DNA of 64,000 nucleotides from Pseudoscleropodium purum (lineage: Eukaryota; Streptophyta; Bryopsida; Hypnales; Brachytheciaceae). The notes beneath the pieces were generated by a model. It ran no database searches and was not told the origin of the DNA. It worked only from the letters and a program-made list of their open reading frames with translations. This document shows positions 34,640 through 45,023 of the stretch, one piece after another. Numbering within the stretch: the first letter of the stretch is position 1; the number at the start of each line of letters is the position of its first letter. Made by a program: the position numbers and the translations under genes. The stretch is taken from NCBI GenBank assembly GCA_963969395.1, contig OZ017797.1:12524001-12588000 (forward strand), given 5' to 3'.

Positions 34640-36949
34640 GACTATAGAAATTTTGAAAAAATGTATTGGAAAAATTGTATAGGAATCGCAAGCTAAGACG
34701 ACATTGGAGAAACGTTGCGATGCTGTAGAATCGTTAACTAAATTGTAAAGACATCGCTGATGGTTTGATCGGAGAACTTCGGCAGGAGACTTCCGAGAGT
34801 GCTTGCGCTTCTCTCATGGCCGAGCTTCGCGATGAAGAGTTTGGATGGATGTTTGAGAAGTTTGGATGGATGTTTGTAAAACAAGCTGGTATCGCAAGTG
34901 TCTGTACCCCATTAAGCTTATATATCTTTCCCATTTCATATGAAGATTACATATGGAAATTGAAGTCACTCTATATAATCAATCATTAATATAAATTCTC
35001 ATTCACATAGTTACTTGTAAAATTATAACTAATATAAAATATATCATTTCATCTCCAAAATACATGAACAATATGAATTTAGGAATCCTAATGGGCAAAT
35101 ATATATTTGAGAAGGCTACAAACACAATTTCAAATCTCAAAGAGTATGAAATTCTATATTAATCTTATTTTTTTTATATTTATTTAATTATTTGGTAACT
35201 TCATTTATTTATAAATTCTAAAAATAAATTTCAAAATTCTCAAATCTATATTAATACTAAGTGGAAACATACTTATAATTTGGTTTTGTATAGATGCAAG
35301 TTGTAGTAAGATTTATTAAACATCTAATTTGGAATTTAATTACTTAAGTTGGATTCAAGGAAACAAAGATAAGTAGGTATGCTAAAATTGAATCCTATTT
35401 GCTCAATACAACATAAAAAAAAGATATTTCTTTTCAAATTGTCTAATTAATTTTCAAATTTGACTTTCCACTTTTAACTCCTTAAGGACTAGGGGATAGT
35501 TTAGATTTCCAAAATTATAAAGATATATTACAAAATGCAACATAGAATAATAATTTAAAGATTATTCTTAAATAATAGTTGCAAAAATATAATCCATTGA
35601 TCATATCTATATGGTTAGATCAACTATAATGAATAGGGGTATTAAGAGGACCCATATTAATTAATTGACACAACATACTATATAAATATCTATCAATATA
35701 AAGTAACACTAGTGTACATTATGTTTCAAACATCTACAACTTTTCAAGATAATTTTCTTTAATTTTTGGTCTCCTTAATACCCCTATTTAGTGTAGTATA
35801 CAAACCAATAATTTTTCAATAGAATTTAAAGCTAGAAATTAAAAATTCCTTCTAATGTAAATTGAATATTTGTAATTTTCACAAGAAGTTTTTTGAAGTT
35901 AAAAATGTTAAATTCTGAATATAGTGTTTTTTATATTTTATATATTTATATTTTTAATTCAAGTCATTTATAAAGGGTCACTTTTTTAATTGAAAAGGTT
36001 ATTTTTTGAGGCTAGACTTCTATCAATACCTATGGAATAATAGAATAATTTGCAAAGTAATGTCTTCAAAATCTATATTTTTCAAATGTTTAAAAACTAA
36101 TACATTATTTGTCAAAAGAAATGATAGATGAAAAATGCATTTCTATGTACGTAGGATGCATTTGCATTCATCTAAATATTCAAAATTTGAATGTCTAGTC
36201 CTTCAGAGGTTAAAGGATACAAGATTGAAAAAATATAATCAAATTGGTTTATTTTTCTTCTTATTTTGTACAACTTTTACTATTGATACTTCTAATTTGG
36301 ATTGTAAGTTTCTCTTTGTTCTCTTTCTATTTGTCTCCTTCTTTAAGCCAAAGTAATTCTAAATTTGAAACTTAGAACTTGTAGTTTGACCAATCATTGT
36401 CTTTCAAGCCAATATGGAGTATGTAATTATATTACAAATTTACATTATCCAATTTGGAATCCCTTCTCTCTTAGATCCTCATAGTCTTACCATAGACCTA
36501 ATACATGCATTCATCTCACATACTTCGATTCCAATTTGTTTAATCACTCACTTTCAACAATTACAATTATTAGTCCAATAATTGTAGGCAATTTTCAAAT
36601 TAGATAGTCATATTGATACTTCTACTTTCTTATTCTCCCCAAAGATGCACCCAACCCTACCTCCCCCCCCCAAAAAGAAATCAACAATCATCAATTTTAT
36701 TTTTCAAAAAATGTCCCTTGCCCCTATTGTTGATCTCATGTTGAGTATCATTGATTTAATCTCTATCATTAATTAATGTCTTTAATCACATGCGCTAAGA
36801 GATGAAGGTTCATCTATACAGAATTAGGGTTTGCGTCATGCCATGCTAGAGCTGCTTCATAAGTACAAGTGATTTGAATCTACAATTTGATTTAGTAAAT
36901 TATTTGAAATTGTTGTGGTTTATGCTACTAAGATCATTGATAGTTTAGG
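34640..36949. other. Upstream flank and AT-rich spacer
   Basis: The first 300 bp is the likely promoter of the helical-repeat gene and contains a 21-bp-period duplication of GTTTGGATGGATGTTTG (34839-34876). Beyond 34.95 kb the sequence is AT-rich, without recognisable genes. Confidence 0.5.
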
Positions 36950-36982
36950 CATTAAAGGATTTCTAGGCTCAAGGAGGGCCAC

Positions 36983-36987
36983 TTCAA
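36983..36987 (+). repeat. Target-site duplication, left
   Basis: TTCAA directly precedes the left LTR and is repeated directly after the right LTR. Five bases is the expected length for a Ty3/gypsy integrase. Confidence 0.9.
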
Positions 36988-37337
36988 TGTCACGATTTGG
37001 GACAACAAGACCAAAACAATGTCGACACTCTGTCTGGATCGATGATCAGATTGACACGGATTCCGAAATCAAGGCAACCAAATCCAAGCAGGAATCAATC
37101 AGACTATACAACTTGAGTCATGCAAGATGAGATAAACGAAATCATTCGTATTCATGGAATTTATAATAGATTTCGTGAAGAATAATCTTTCCACCAAGGT
37201 ATTTATATTCCATCGAGAGAGATGAGCACAGCTCCAACTATCCGTAATTGCTAATTGAAGCATAACCGTAAAATGTCCGGTCCTCCTTCCTAGTTGTTAT
37301 GACGTCCAGCTGTTACGACCAATCGGTGGTCGTAACA
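36988..37337 (-). repeat. 3' LTR of the chromovirus (left on this strand)
   Basis: It is 350 bp, bounded by TG..CA, and aligns with the right LTR without gaps at about 25 differences. The expected transcript-start segment reads ACGAAATCTA here, one transition away from the version in the other LTR. Confidence 0.95.
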
Positions 37338-37352
37338 TTACTCCCCCTCTTA
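37338..37352 (-). promoter_or_regulatory. Polypurine tract
   Basis: On the coding strand AAGAGGGGGAGTAA directly abuts the TG of the 3' LTR, as expected for the primer of second-strand synthesis. Confidence 0.85.
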
Positions 37353-37660
37353 GCTTCGCAGTTGTGGGATGTCGGTGATGGAATTCCTTCAAAGCATCCG
37401 GTGCATTCTTCATGTTCTCCACTAGCTCCTAGGAATTTTCTACTGGACCATATCCTACCCATGAAACAAGATATTGGAACTTCCTCCATCGGCCGAACAA
37501 TCTAGAGTCGAGTACTTTATGCACCTCCTATTCCGTATCACCATCTGGCGTTATGATAGATGGGGGAGGTTCCTGATGTCAACCGGGGATAGTGTCTTGG
37601 AGGTATTTCTCCAGCAAAGAGACATGGAAAACGTCATGAATCCGCAATGTTCTTGGTAAC
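37353..37660 (-). pseudogene. Chromodomain at the C-terminus of pol, with stops
   Basis: After a HVSLLEKYLQD segment (the end of the integrase C-terminal region), the frame reads VLDSRLF...FQYLVSWVGYGP, the core of a chromodomain, which targets integration through histone marks in related elements. Three in-frame stops interrupt it, at 37579-37581 (TGA), 37528-37530 (TAG) and 37429-37431 (TAG). The frame runs to the polypurine tract. Confidence 0.8.
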
Positions 37661-37673
37661 CTCAAGCGGTACA

Positions 37674-39095
37674 CTACATCAGAGAGTTTTGTTGTAATGG
37701 GATACGGTCCAAAAACTTGGATGTTAGTTTCCGTGATGGAACTGTGGTTGCAATATTATCATGTCGAAGGAGTACTTTGTCACCGACCTGAAAAGTGTGA
37801 TGCAAGTGAGCTGTGTGGTCATATTTCCTTTTCGCTTGGTCCCCTGCTATTTTTATCATAATTTTTATGTCTTCGTGAATTTTTTGAAGGTACTGAACTC
37901 AGTCCTCTACAGTTGGAACAGTAGAATTTGATGGAGTAGAAAACGATAACGAAGGATGATAGCTGTATGTCGCATAGAACGGTGATAGCCCTATTGCGGA
38001 ATGGATAGCGTTATTGTACACGAATTCAGCTATCGGTAATAAATCAAACCAGTCGTCTTGCTACCTGGTAGTGAACATACAGAGGAATTGTTCAAGTACC
38101 TGGTTAACACACTCCGTTTGCCCGTCTAACTGGGGATGAAATGCGGTTGTTGGAGAGGGTTGGATCCTTAGCAATTCATGTAGTCTCCTCGTGAACTTGG
38201 AAATGAAAACATCACCGCGGTCAGAGATAATCTCATTTGGTAAGTTGTGAAGCTTCGACATGTGATGAAGATAAAGGTTAGCGGCTCCACTGGAATCTAA
38301 TGTCTCGATTGTTGCAATGAAGTGTGCCAATTTAGTGTTTTTGTCAACAACAACCATAATTGCATCGTGTCCATCACTATTAGGTAGTTTGACGATGAAA
38401 TCCGTTGTGACTCTCTTCCATTGTGCTTCGGCAGTCAGAATCGGTTGAAGCACGCCATATGGTGCATAATGGAAGGATTTTGATTGCTGACACACATTGT
38501 AGCCATCAACATAACGGTGGACGTATCTTCGAAGCGTTGGCCAATAGAAAGCCCTTGTAACTAAATCGAGAGTTTTGGCGCGGCCCTGATGACCGGCAGA
38601 TGGAACATCATGCCTCGATCTTAGAATTTGACGACGGATCTCTTCATCATCCGAGACAAAGATATTATCTTGGAACCGTAGAAGTCCATCATTGAAACTA
38701 TACAATTGGAAACGCTTGCGAATGTCAATTGGGGCCCGATCAGCGCCATTTTTGAAGAAAGCCAAAATTGGTTGCAACGTTGAGTCCTCCTCGATGGCAA
38801 GTTTGATGCGTGCTAGAATGTAGTCGTCCGTCCAAACAGGTTGACAGGCCTCTAGTGCTGCTAGGGTCAATAGCGGTCTAGGATGCTGGGCCTCCGCATC
38901 GATGACGTCAGGGCGTCGAGATAGAGCATCCGCCCAGCCATTCATCGAGCCAGGTCGGTGTTCAATAACAAAATGAAATGCAGATAATGTTTCAGCCCAT
39001 CGAGCTTGACGCCTATTAAGTTGTTTTGTGGTAATAAAATATTCCAGATTTTTGTGGTCTGAAATTACTCTCACTTGATGTGGAGAACCTTCCAA
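37674..39095 (-). pseudogene. RNase H end, integrase zinc domain, DDE core and C-terminal part
   Basis: From 39095 the frame gives the RNase H tail (ISDHKNLEYF, RQARWAE), then the integrase H-H-C-C region (AGHQGRAKTL ... YNVCQQSK), where the first of the paired cysteines is replaced by Tyr. The catalytic core follows, with TDFIVKLP, ISDRGDVF and a QLDGQTE segment. A TAG near 38060 ends the long frame. The GDKVLLRHDN segment of the C-terminal domain is at 37.8-37.7 kb, followed by a frameshift. Confidence 0.85.
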
Positions 39096-39104
39096 ATAAA
39101 CGTG

Positions 39105-40860
39105 CTAGTCTTGAAACGCGAGTACAATATTGAGCAATTCCTTGTCATAGATGTCATAGTTCTGTTCAGCAGGTGACATTTTAGAACTATGATACGCACA
39201 TGGGTGCAAATGTCTGTCTTCACCATACTGAGAGAGGATTCTGCCAGTTGCGGTGTCGGATGTGTCAGTCTCAATAACAAATTGTCTTTGGAAATCAGGA
39301 TGGATTAGTACTGGAGCTTCACAAAACCGATTTCTAAGCTCATTAAAAGCATGATTTGTATGGGGAGTCCATTGGAATTGTTGATCTTTACGTGTTAATG
39401 CAGTAAGTGGAGCGGCAATCCGTGAATAATCCAATATGAACCGATGACAGAAATTAGCAAAACCCAAAAATGCTTGGACTTCTTTGACATTTTTTGGAAT
39501 AGGCCAATCTTTGATAATCTGTATTTTATCATCACACATTTCCAATCCCTGGGCTGAGACTATCATCCCTAAAAATTCAACTGACGTGCAATGGAATTGG
39601 CATTTAGATGCCTTGACATAAAGGCCGTATTTATGTAATCGTTGGAGGACATCACGTACCACTTGCCGGTGCTCCTCTATAGTTATTGAAAAGATTAATA
39701 TATCATCAAGATAAATAAACAATAGAGATGTACAACAGAGTGCAGAAAATACTTTGCATATACGCTTGAAATTGAGCTGGAGCGTTCATGAGACCAAACG
39801 GCATTACGAGGTATTCGAACAATCTATAGCAAGTCTTAAATGCAGTCTTGAATTTGTGACCTGGTGCCATCCGAATACGGTGGTATGCTTATCTGACGTC
39901 TAATTTGGTAAATATTTTGGCTCCAACCAATCGATCTGTGCGCTCGGGAATAAGTGGTAAAGGATAACGATTTCTAATAGTAACCTTGTTCAGATTTCAA
40001 TAATCAATACAAACCCTGATTGAACCATCTTTCTTACGAGCAAATACAATTGGGGCTAAAACTGGTGATTTAGATCTGCAAATCCATCCCTTGCCCAAAT
40101 TGTCTTCTAAGTATCGGCGGAGTTTTTCTAACTCCACTGGAGACATAGGTCGCAAACCAATGTTCCGTGGTTCTTGCCCCTCTTTAAAATCAATTTTCAT
40201 ATCGGAGATTCCATGGTCCGGTAGTTCATTGGATGATTCTTCACTAAAAGCTTCTTGCAAATCGTGATACTCGGTTGGAATTATATCGATGTCACCCTTT
40301 TTTCCATGCACCGTACTATCCACTTCAGATATGGTTAAAGTATAAACTTCAGCATTTTTTGTAGAAAGCCGAAATGCCGATGCAGATACAAGGGCATGTC
40401 TCGGTGACACTAGTGTTTGAGTGGCTGTCCGTCGCATCCCAGCATGGAAGCCATCAGATTTCTCGCAGGAGGAGCTTGCTCGGAAAGAGTACCCTTGTTC
40501 AGTCGTCCTGCATCCCTGCGATGGTCCAAGTTGTGTAGCCTGCCTTTCAGTAGAATCTTCAGAGCCAGTTTGTGCTTCCTTGGCCCTTCCAGGACCAATC
40601 CTTGTTTCATTGGCCCCTCCAGAGCCTATCGTTATCGTCTTGTCATTCTTGTGTACATTTTCCTGTTGCATGCAATTTCTTTGGCAATATGCCGAGTCAA
40701 AAATTACCTTCTTTTTTGACCACCTAATTGTGGGATCATGGTGGACAAGCCAGGGAGTTCCCAAGATACAAGGATAACGCCCTGTGTTGGTAAGATCCAC
40801 TACCAATACTTCCTGATGACCTAATACTATCAATTTGACAATAGCCTCATGTGTAATCAA
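39105..40860 (-). pseudogene. Reverse transcriptase and start of RNase H
   Basis: The segment 40860-39997 holds the protease-RT linker and first RT motifs (KSPVLAPIVFARKKDGSIRV, then CIDY). A TGA at 39994-39996 and a TAA about 100 bp further interrupt it before [13 protein letters not shown]. The second open segment, 39722-39105, has the catalytic FIYLDDIL motif, the RT thumb (FLGFANFCHRF) and the RNase H start (ETDTSDTATGRILSQ). A TAG then separates it from the next segment. Confidence 0.9.
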
Positions 40861-40871
40861 TCCCGAATTAA

Positions 40872-41138
40872 TTACTCTGCCATCAATAACTCGAACTTCT
40901 CGAGGTACCTCCTTAGAATGGATTGTAGCTTGACATTTAATAACAAATTTGGATGCATGAATATTTTGGTAGCTCTAGAGTCAACAAGGGCTTCGGTTGT
41001 CAAAGAATTGATCTGGGCAACCAAGGTCAAGTGAGCTCTAGGATCTATAGTAGCTCGAAGATATAACGGATTTGTTGCTTGTTCCCCTAGTTGATCAACT
41101 GGTCGCTCCTTTGCAATAGTCGCAACCGCTGTCTGCAC
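40872..41138 (-). pseudogene. Retropepsin-type protease, active site altered
   Basis: The segment reads LVAQINSLTTEALVDSRATK. The aspartic-protease triad should be D-S/T-G; here the glycine codon has become AGA (Arg), a single G-to-A change that should inactivate the enzyme. Confidence 0.75.
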
Positions 41139-41164
41139 GTTGCCCGAGTACCAAGACCACTCTC

Positions 41165-42300
41165 TTAGTCCCGGGCTGTACCTTTTCCCGACTCAATGTT
41201 ACATGTCTCAAACCCCTCTACCACTGCCAAGGACAAAGGCTTTGACGGATTAGTAGGGCACTTTGACCGAACATGACCAATTAAGCCGCAACCCCAACAC
41301 TTCCCTTGCCTTTGGTAATCAAGTCGCTCTGTAGGCATTTTAGCCAATGCTGCACCCAACTCCATCGGAACTGGCCTTGATGCATCGGTTGTGGATTGGA
41401 ATCGACCAACGTGATCCCTTGTAGTACTGGATGATGATTTTGAAGCAGATGGAAGAATTGGAGATGGATTGGAATAAGAAGTTTGAGGTCTCCGGGTTTG
41501 GCATCGTGCCCATAACCTCTCATCAATCCTTGATGCCATAGCCATCCACTCTTGAAGACCTTGTGGTTGAGTTTCTGCCGTTGCAATAGAGTCAAGGATT
41601 TCATCCTTGAGACCTCTGGGAAATCGGGCTACTAAACTGGGCTCATTCCAGTCAACCTGTGCAGCATGTTCATTAAAATTAGAAATGTAACCTGCTACCG
41701 AGTTTGTTTGTTTGATCCTCCCTAGACGATCTTCCGCATTTCCTCTTCAATCAATATCACCATAAACCGCAATGACAACTTCTCGAAATGCATTGTAATC
41801 CACCAATAATTCATGTCGACGTCCCTCATCAAGTGCTTCTAGCAATGGCATTGCCCAATTTTGCGCAGCTCCACTCATGTAAGAGAGAGCATATCCTACC
41901 TTGTCCTCATCGTGCCAATAGGTACGTGGTTTGCCCTAAAATACCAATCGAAGTTGGACAAACCATCGATATACTTCTCCACCCCTTTTTCCTGCAAACT
42001 TTTCAGGGTCAACAACCTTCGACTCCCTCCCCTTAATCCCCACATCATCATATTCTCCAAACTGTGATTGATCTTGATCAATAGCTCGCCTATTGGTAGA
42101 AGGTGACACTGTAGGTTGCAACGTCATTGCTCTCTTAGAAATCTGCTGAACTATATGTGGGATGGCGGATTGAAACACTGTTTGGATTTGTTGCTGAAAT
42201 AAATTCAGCCCACTCGGACCTCATCCCCTTTGGCACTCAAGGTACCTGCTCAACCTCTGGCCCTCCTCGGTCCATATTCAAGTACAATATGGATCTAGTA
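41165..42300 (-). pseudogene. Gag region with CCHC zinc knuckle
   Basis: Open pieces carry matrix/capsid-like text and, at about 41258-41299, a CX2CX4HX4C zinc knuckle (CWGCGLIGHVRSKCP), which binds the element RNA. Several stops and frame changes divide the region, so no full-length Gag remains. Confidence 0.75.
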
Positions 42301-42398
42301 ATTGGATTAAAAAAATTGATGCTAATTCAATGTGCTGACACTCAGTAAAATAACAATTGTAATTTCCCAGATCCTTCTCAGAGCGTGGACAAAAGAAG

Positions 42399-42409
42399 AC
42401 GAAACCTAA
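42399..42409 (-). promoter_or_regulatory. Primer binding site, apparently for self-priming
   Basis: The first 11 bases after the 5' LTR on the coding strand are TTAGGTTTCGT. They do not start with TGG, so they cannot pair with a mature tRNA 3' end. The last ten are the exact complement of ACGAAACCTA at 42598-42589, the predicted first bases of the element's own RNA. Confidence 0.65.
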
Positions 42410-42759
42410 TGTCATGACTCGGGACAACAAGATCAAAACAATGACGACACTCCGTCTAGATCGATGATCAGACTAACACAGATTCCGAAATCAAGGCAAC
42501 CAGATCCAAACAGGAATCAATCAGACTATACAACTTGAGTCATGCAAGATGAGATAAACGAAATCATTCGTATTCATGGAATTTACAATAGGTTTCGTGA
42601 AGAATAATCTCTCCACCAAGGTATTTATATTCCATCGAGAGAGATGAGCACAACTCCAACTATCCGTAACTGCTAACTGAAGCATAATTGTAAGATGTCC
42701 ACTCCTCCTTCCTAGTTGTCATGACGTCCAGCTGTTACGACCAACCGGTGGTCGTAACA
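42410..42759 (-). repeat. 5' LTR of the chromovirus (right on this strand)
   Basis: It is 350 bp with TG..CA ends and is followed by the TSD TTCAA at 42760-42764. It contains the promoter: TATAAATA at 42629-42622 and the predicted transcript start at 42598. Confidence 0.95.
42589..42629 (-). promoter_or_regulatory. LTR promoter: TATA box and predicted transcript start
   Basis: TATAAATA begins at 42629. Thirty-one bases downstream a CA (C at 42599, A at 42598) fits the pyrimidine-purine start rule. The RNA would begin ACGAAACCUA. Confidence 0.6.
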
Positions 42760-42764
42760 TTCAA
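42760..42764 (+). repeat. Target-site duplication, right
   Basis: TTCAA follows the right LTR and matches 36983-36987. Confidence 0.9.
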
Positions 42765-43002
42765 GTAGGTGCGTCAGGAACTGCCCTCCCTTGCAATTTC
42801 GGGGAACGGTTGTTCCTGACAAAAATATTTTAAAAATAAATTAAAAATAAATTACTCTTGAAATGCAGAAAAAAATTATTATTATTATTTTTGGACGTGG
42901 CAGACGTCATACCACATCAACGAGCTACCGCGGCCCCCTATAGGACTGTTCCCACAATGTGGGAACGCATAGCCCTCCCGAGGGTGAAAAAATCCTCTAA
43001 TG

Positions 43003-45023
43003 GTAAATCCTACAATTTATAAAAAATTTAATATAGTTCTATAATTTTTGGGGATTTGGAAGGTTTTAGAAGTTTTGGAAATTATAGTATTTTGTGTATT
43101 TTAGGGAATTTGAGGGTGTTTTGTGTGATTTGCAATGATTGCACACAAATTTCTAAAGCTTAACAACTACAACCCCATCCTTTACAAGATCAAATATGAC
43201 CAAGAGGCGATCTATAACTCCATGAAGCAAATGGACAAGGCTTCAAAATTGAAATCCCGAGATTAAAAATATATAAAATTAAAACTTCAAAATTTTGATA
43301 ATTGAGTCCCAAAATTTGCCCCTTAGTTTAATATGCACTACAATTAGATCACCAAATTGAAGTCTAATTGAAAGCTTGAACAACTAGGAATCAAGATGGT
43401 CTTTCATCCAACTCCAACAAGATAAAAAGTAGGCCTAAGTTACAATGGCGTGCAATATATAGAGCCAAAGGAAATTGAAGGGTGAAAGATTCAAAATAAA
43501 GCATGCCATAAGTATAACAGTCACGTTGCTCAACCAAGTCTATTGCCATGGTACTATGATGATTGTTACAAAGGTGACATGTTTGAGTTTAGTCAAAGTC
43601 AAGTCAAGGTCAATGACATATTTATTGATCTTTAAAGGACATTTTGTGCCCTTTGAGGTTTTTTGTCTAAAGAATGATGGGAATTGTTGGAGTTGCCTTG
43701 AATGTCTCTTTTAAGAAATTGACGGTTTTTCTACTCTTCCTATAGCATTGTATGGGATTTTCTTTTTATGAAGTTTTGATCACCCAAGGTACTAGCGCTA
43801 TTGATTACACATTAGGGGGGTTGTTTGCTAAGAATACCCAAGAAAGGGCTTTTGAGTTAAAGCAGAAGTGTTCATTAAATGTAGTTTTCTCACTCGCTTG
43901 TGAATCTGGTTTTTATGCTCGTATAGTTTAAAAACCTTGTGATATATTCCTTGGACTGCTCTAAACAACATAAATCCTTGCTAAGAAATGTGCCGTTCAT
44001 TTTGCAAAGGATTATTGCTTGTAATCCCTTTATAGTGTGCAACATCTGCCTTTGTAATCAATGATTATGGATATTTCATTCATCAATTACACATTTCATC
44101 CATTTCTATATGAGCATTTACATCTAGCATTATCCTTAATGTCAAGAATTTTGAAAATATACAAGCATTCCTCATCAAGTTTCGCATTCTTTGTCAACTT
44201 GTTTATTTTCAGAATTCCCTCCACCTCTATGATTGTCCTATACAAAAATGTCCTTCAACAGTTAAGGCCAGTAAGGCACTCCTTATTGTTAGTTGCTTTG
44301 GGGTAGGCCCCACTTTTGAGTTGGCTCCGCATGCAGCCTATTAGGGCACTGAAAGCCACAAAGCTTTCATGAATTTTTGGAAAATGAGGGAGAAGCTTAA
44401 CCCTGTAAGAACACTACGGACCAAAATGGTCCGAAAGATGACTTCACTTTTTACTGTAGAAAAAGAGAATGCACCTATTGGTCCAGCAATAGGAGAATTT
44501 GGGTGCCTGCCTTGGTCATGGGGGGGCTCCATCCTTATAGGGTAAAATTTGGTTTTCTACTGCATGCAACATTCAACTATATGAAGTTGTACCAGAACTG
44601 TAATCCCCATCTATGAAAATTCCATTACCATTTTTCCATCATTGTTATCATGCTGGAGGGTAGTGGAACTTTCTTAGATGTGGAATATACCGCCTGTCAA
44701 GCACAAGGTTGACATTTCAAGCCTGTCTAACATTATTTATACTCGAAAATTAAGTTTCTAAAATGGTTCATGATTTTTACCGTCACTGACCTGCTTGATG
44801 CAAGACAACATTATTTTTCAAATTGCAATGATTTACAAAAAAAAATTAGTCGTCCTCAAGAAAATCATACAACGACCACTCACTTCGCCTCAGCTCAGGC
44901 ATCTCTAAGCAAGGAAGCTACTTCGAATGCCTCACACAGTAAACATGTCAAAACAATACAAAGAAAATTCACAATTCCTGAGCACCATCAATCGCACCAA
45001 GAAAGATTGCTTGACACAGATTC
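43003..45023. other. Spacer downstream of LACS, no gene recognised
   Basis: This is AT-rich text with short frames of no recognised similarity. The part at 44.27-44.55 kb (GGTGCCTGCCTTGGTCATGG and nearby words) resembles text at 59.3-59.5 kb and 60.0-60.1 kb (TACCTTGGTCATAAGGG, TACCTTGGTTGTCTTGGGG), suggesting another dispersed repeat family. The last few hundred bases are probably the LACS 3' UTR. Confidence 0.5.

Larger units (their letters stand above)
36988..42759 (-). mobile_element. Ty3/gypsy chromovirus, complete structure, decayed coding region
   Basis: The element is 5772 bp with two 350-bp LTRs, a 5-bp TSD (TTCAA), a polypurine tract, gag with a zinc knuckle, protease, reverse transcriptase, RNase H, integrase and a C-terminal chromodomain, all on the minus strand. 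Domain order (RT-RH before integrase) places it in Ty3/gypsy, and the chromodomain in the chromoviruses. The frame is interrupted by many stops and some frameshifts, so it is not autonomous now. It lacks a TGG-type tRNA primer site and instead has a site complementary to its own predicted transcript start. It sits inside a small TIR element whose unbroken relative is at 19.2 kb. Confidence 0.95.
36950..43002 (+). mobile_element. Small TIR element (MITE-like), split by the retrotransposon
   Basis: The left part is 36950-36987 (CATTAAAGGATTTC...GGAGGGCCACTTCAA) and the right part 42760-43002 (TTCAAGTAGG...AAATCCTCTAATG). With the 5.77-kb insertion and one TTCAA removed it becomes about 276 bp, matching the 263-bp relative at 19181-19443 from end to end. 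The right part contains the palindrome GTTCCCACAATGTGGGAAC at 42950-42968. Confidence 0.75.

Noticed and set aside
40417..40777. Plus-strand Cys-rich ORFs inside the retrotransposon
   Set aside because: They are antisense shadows of the pol region.
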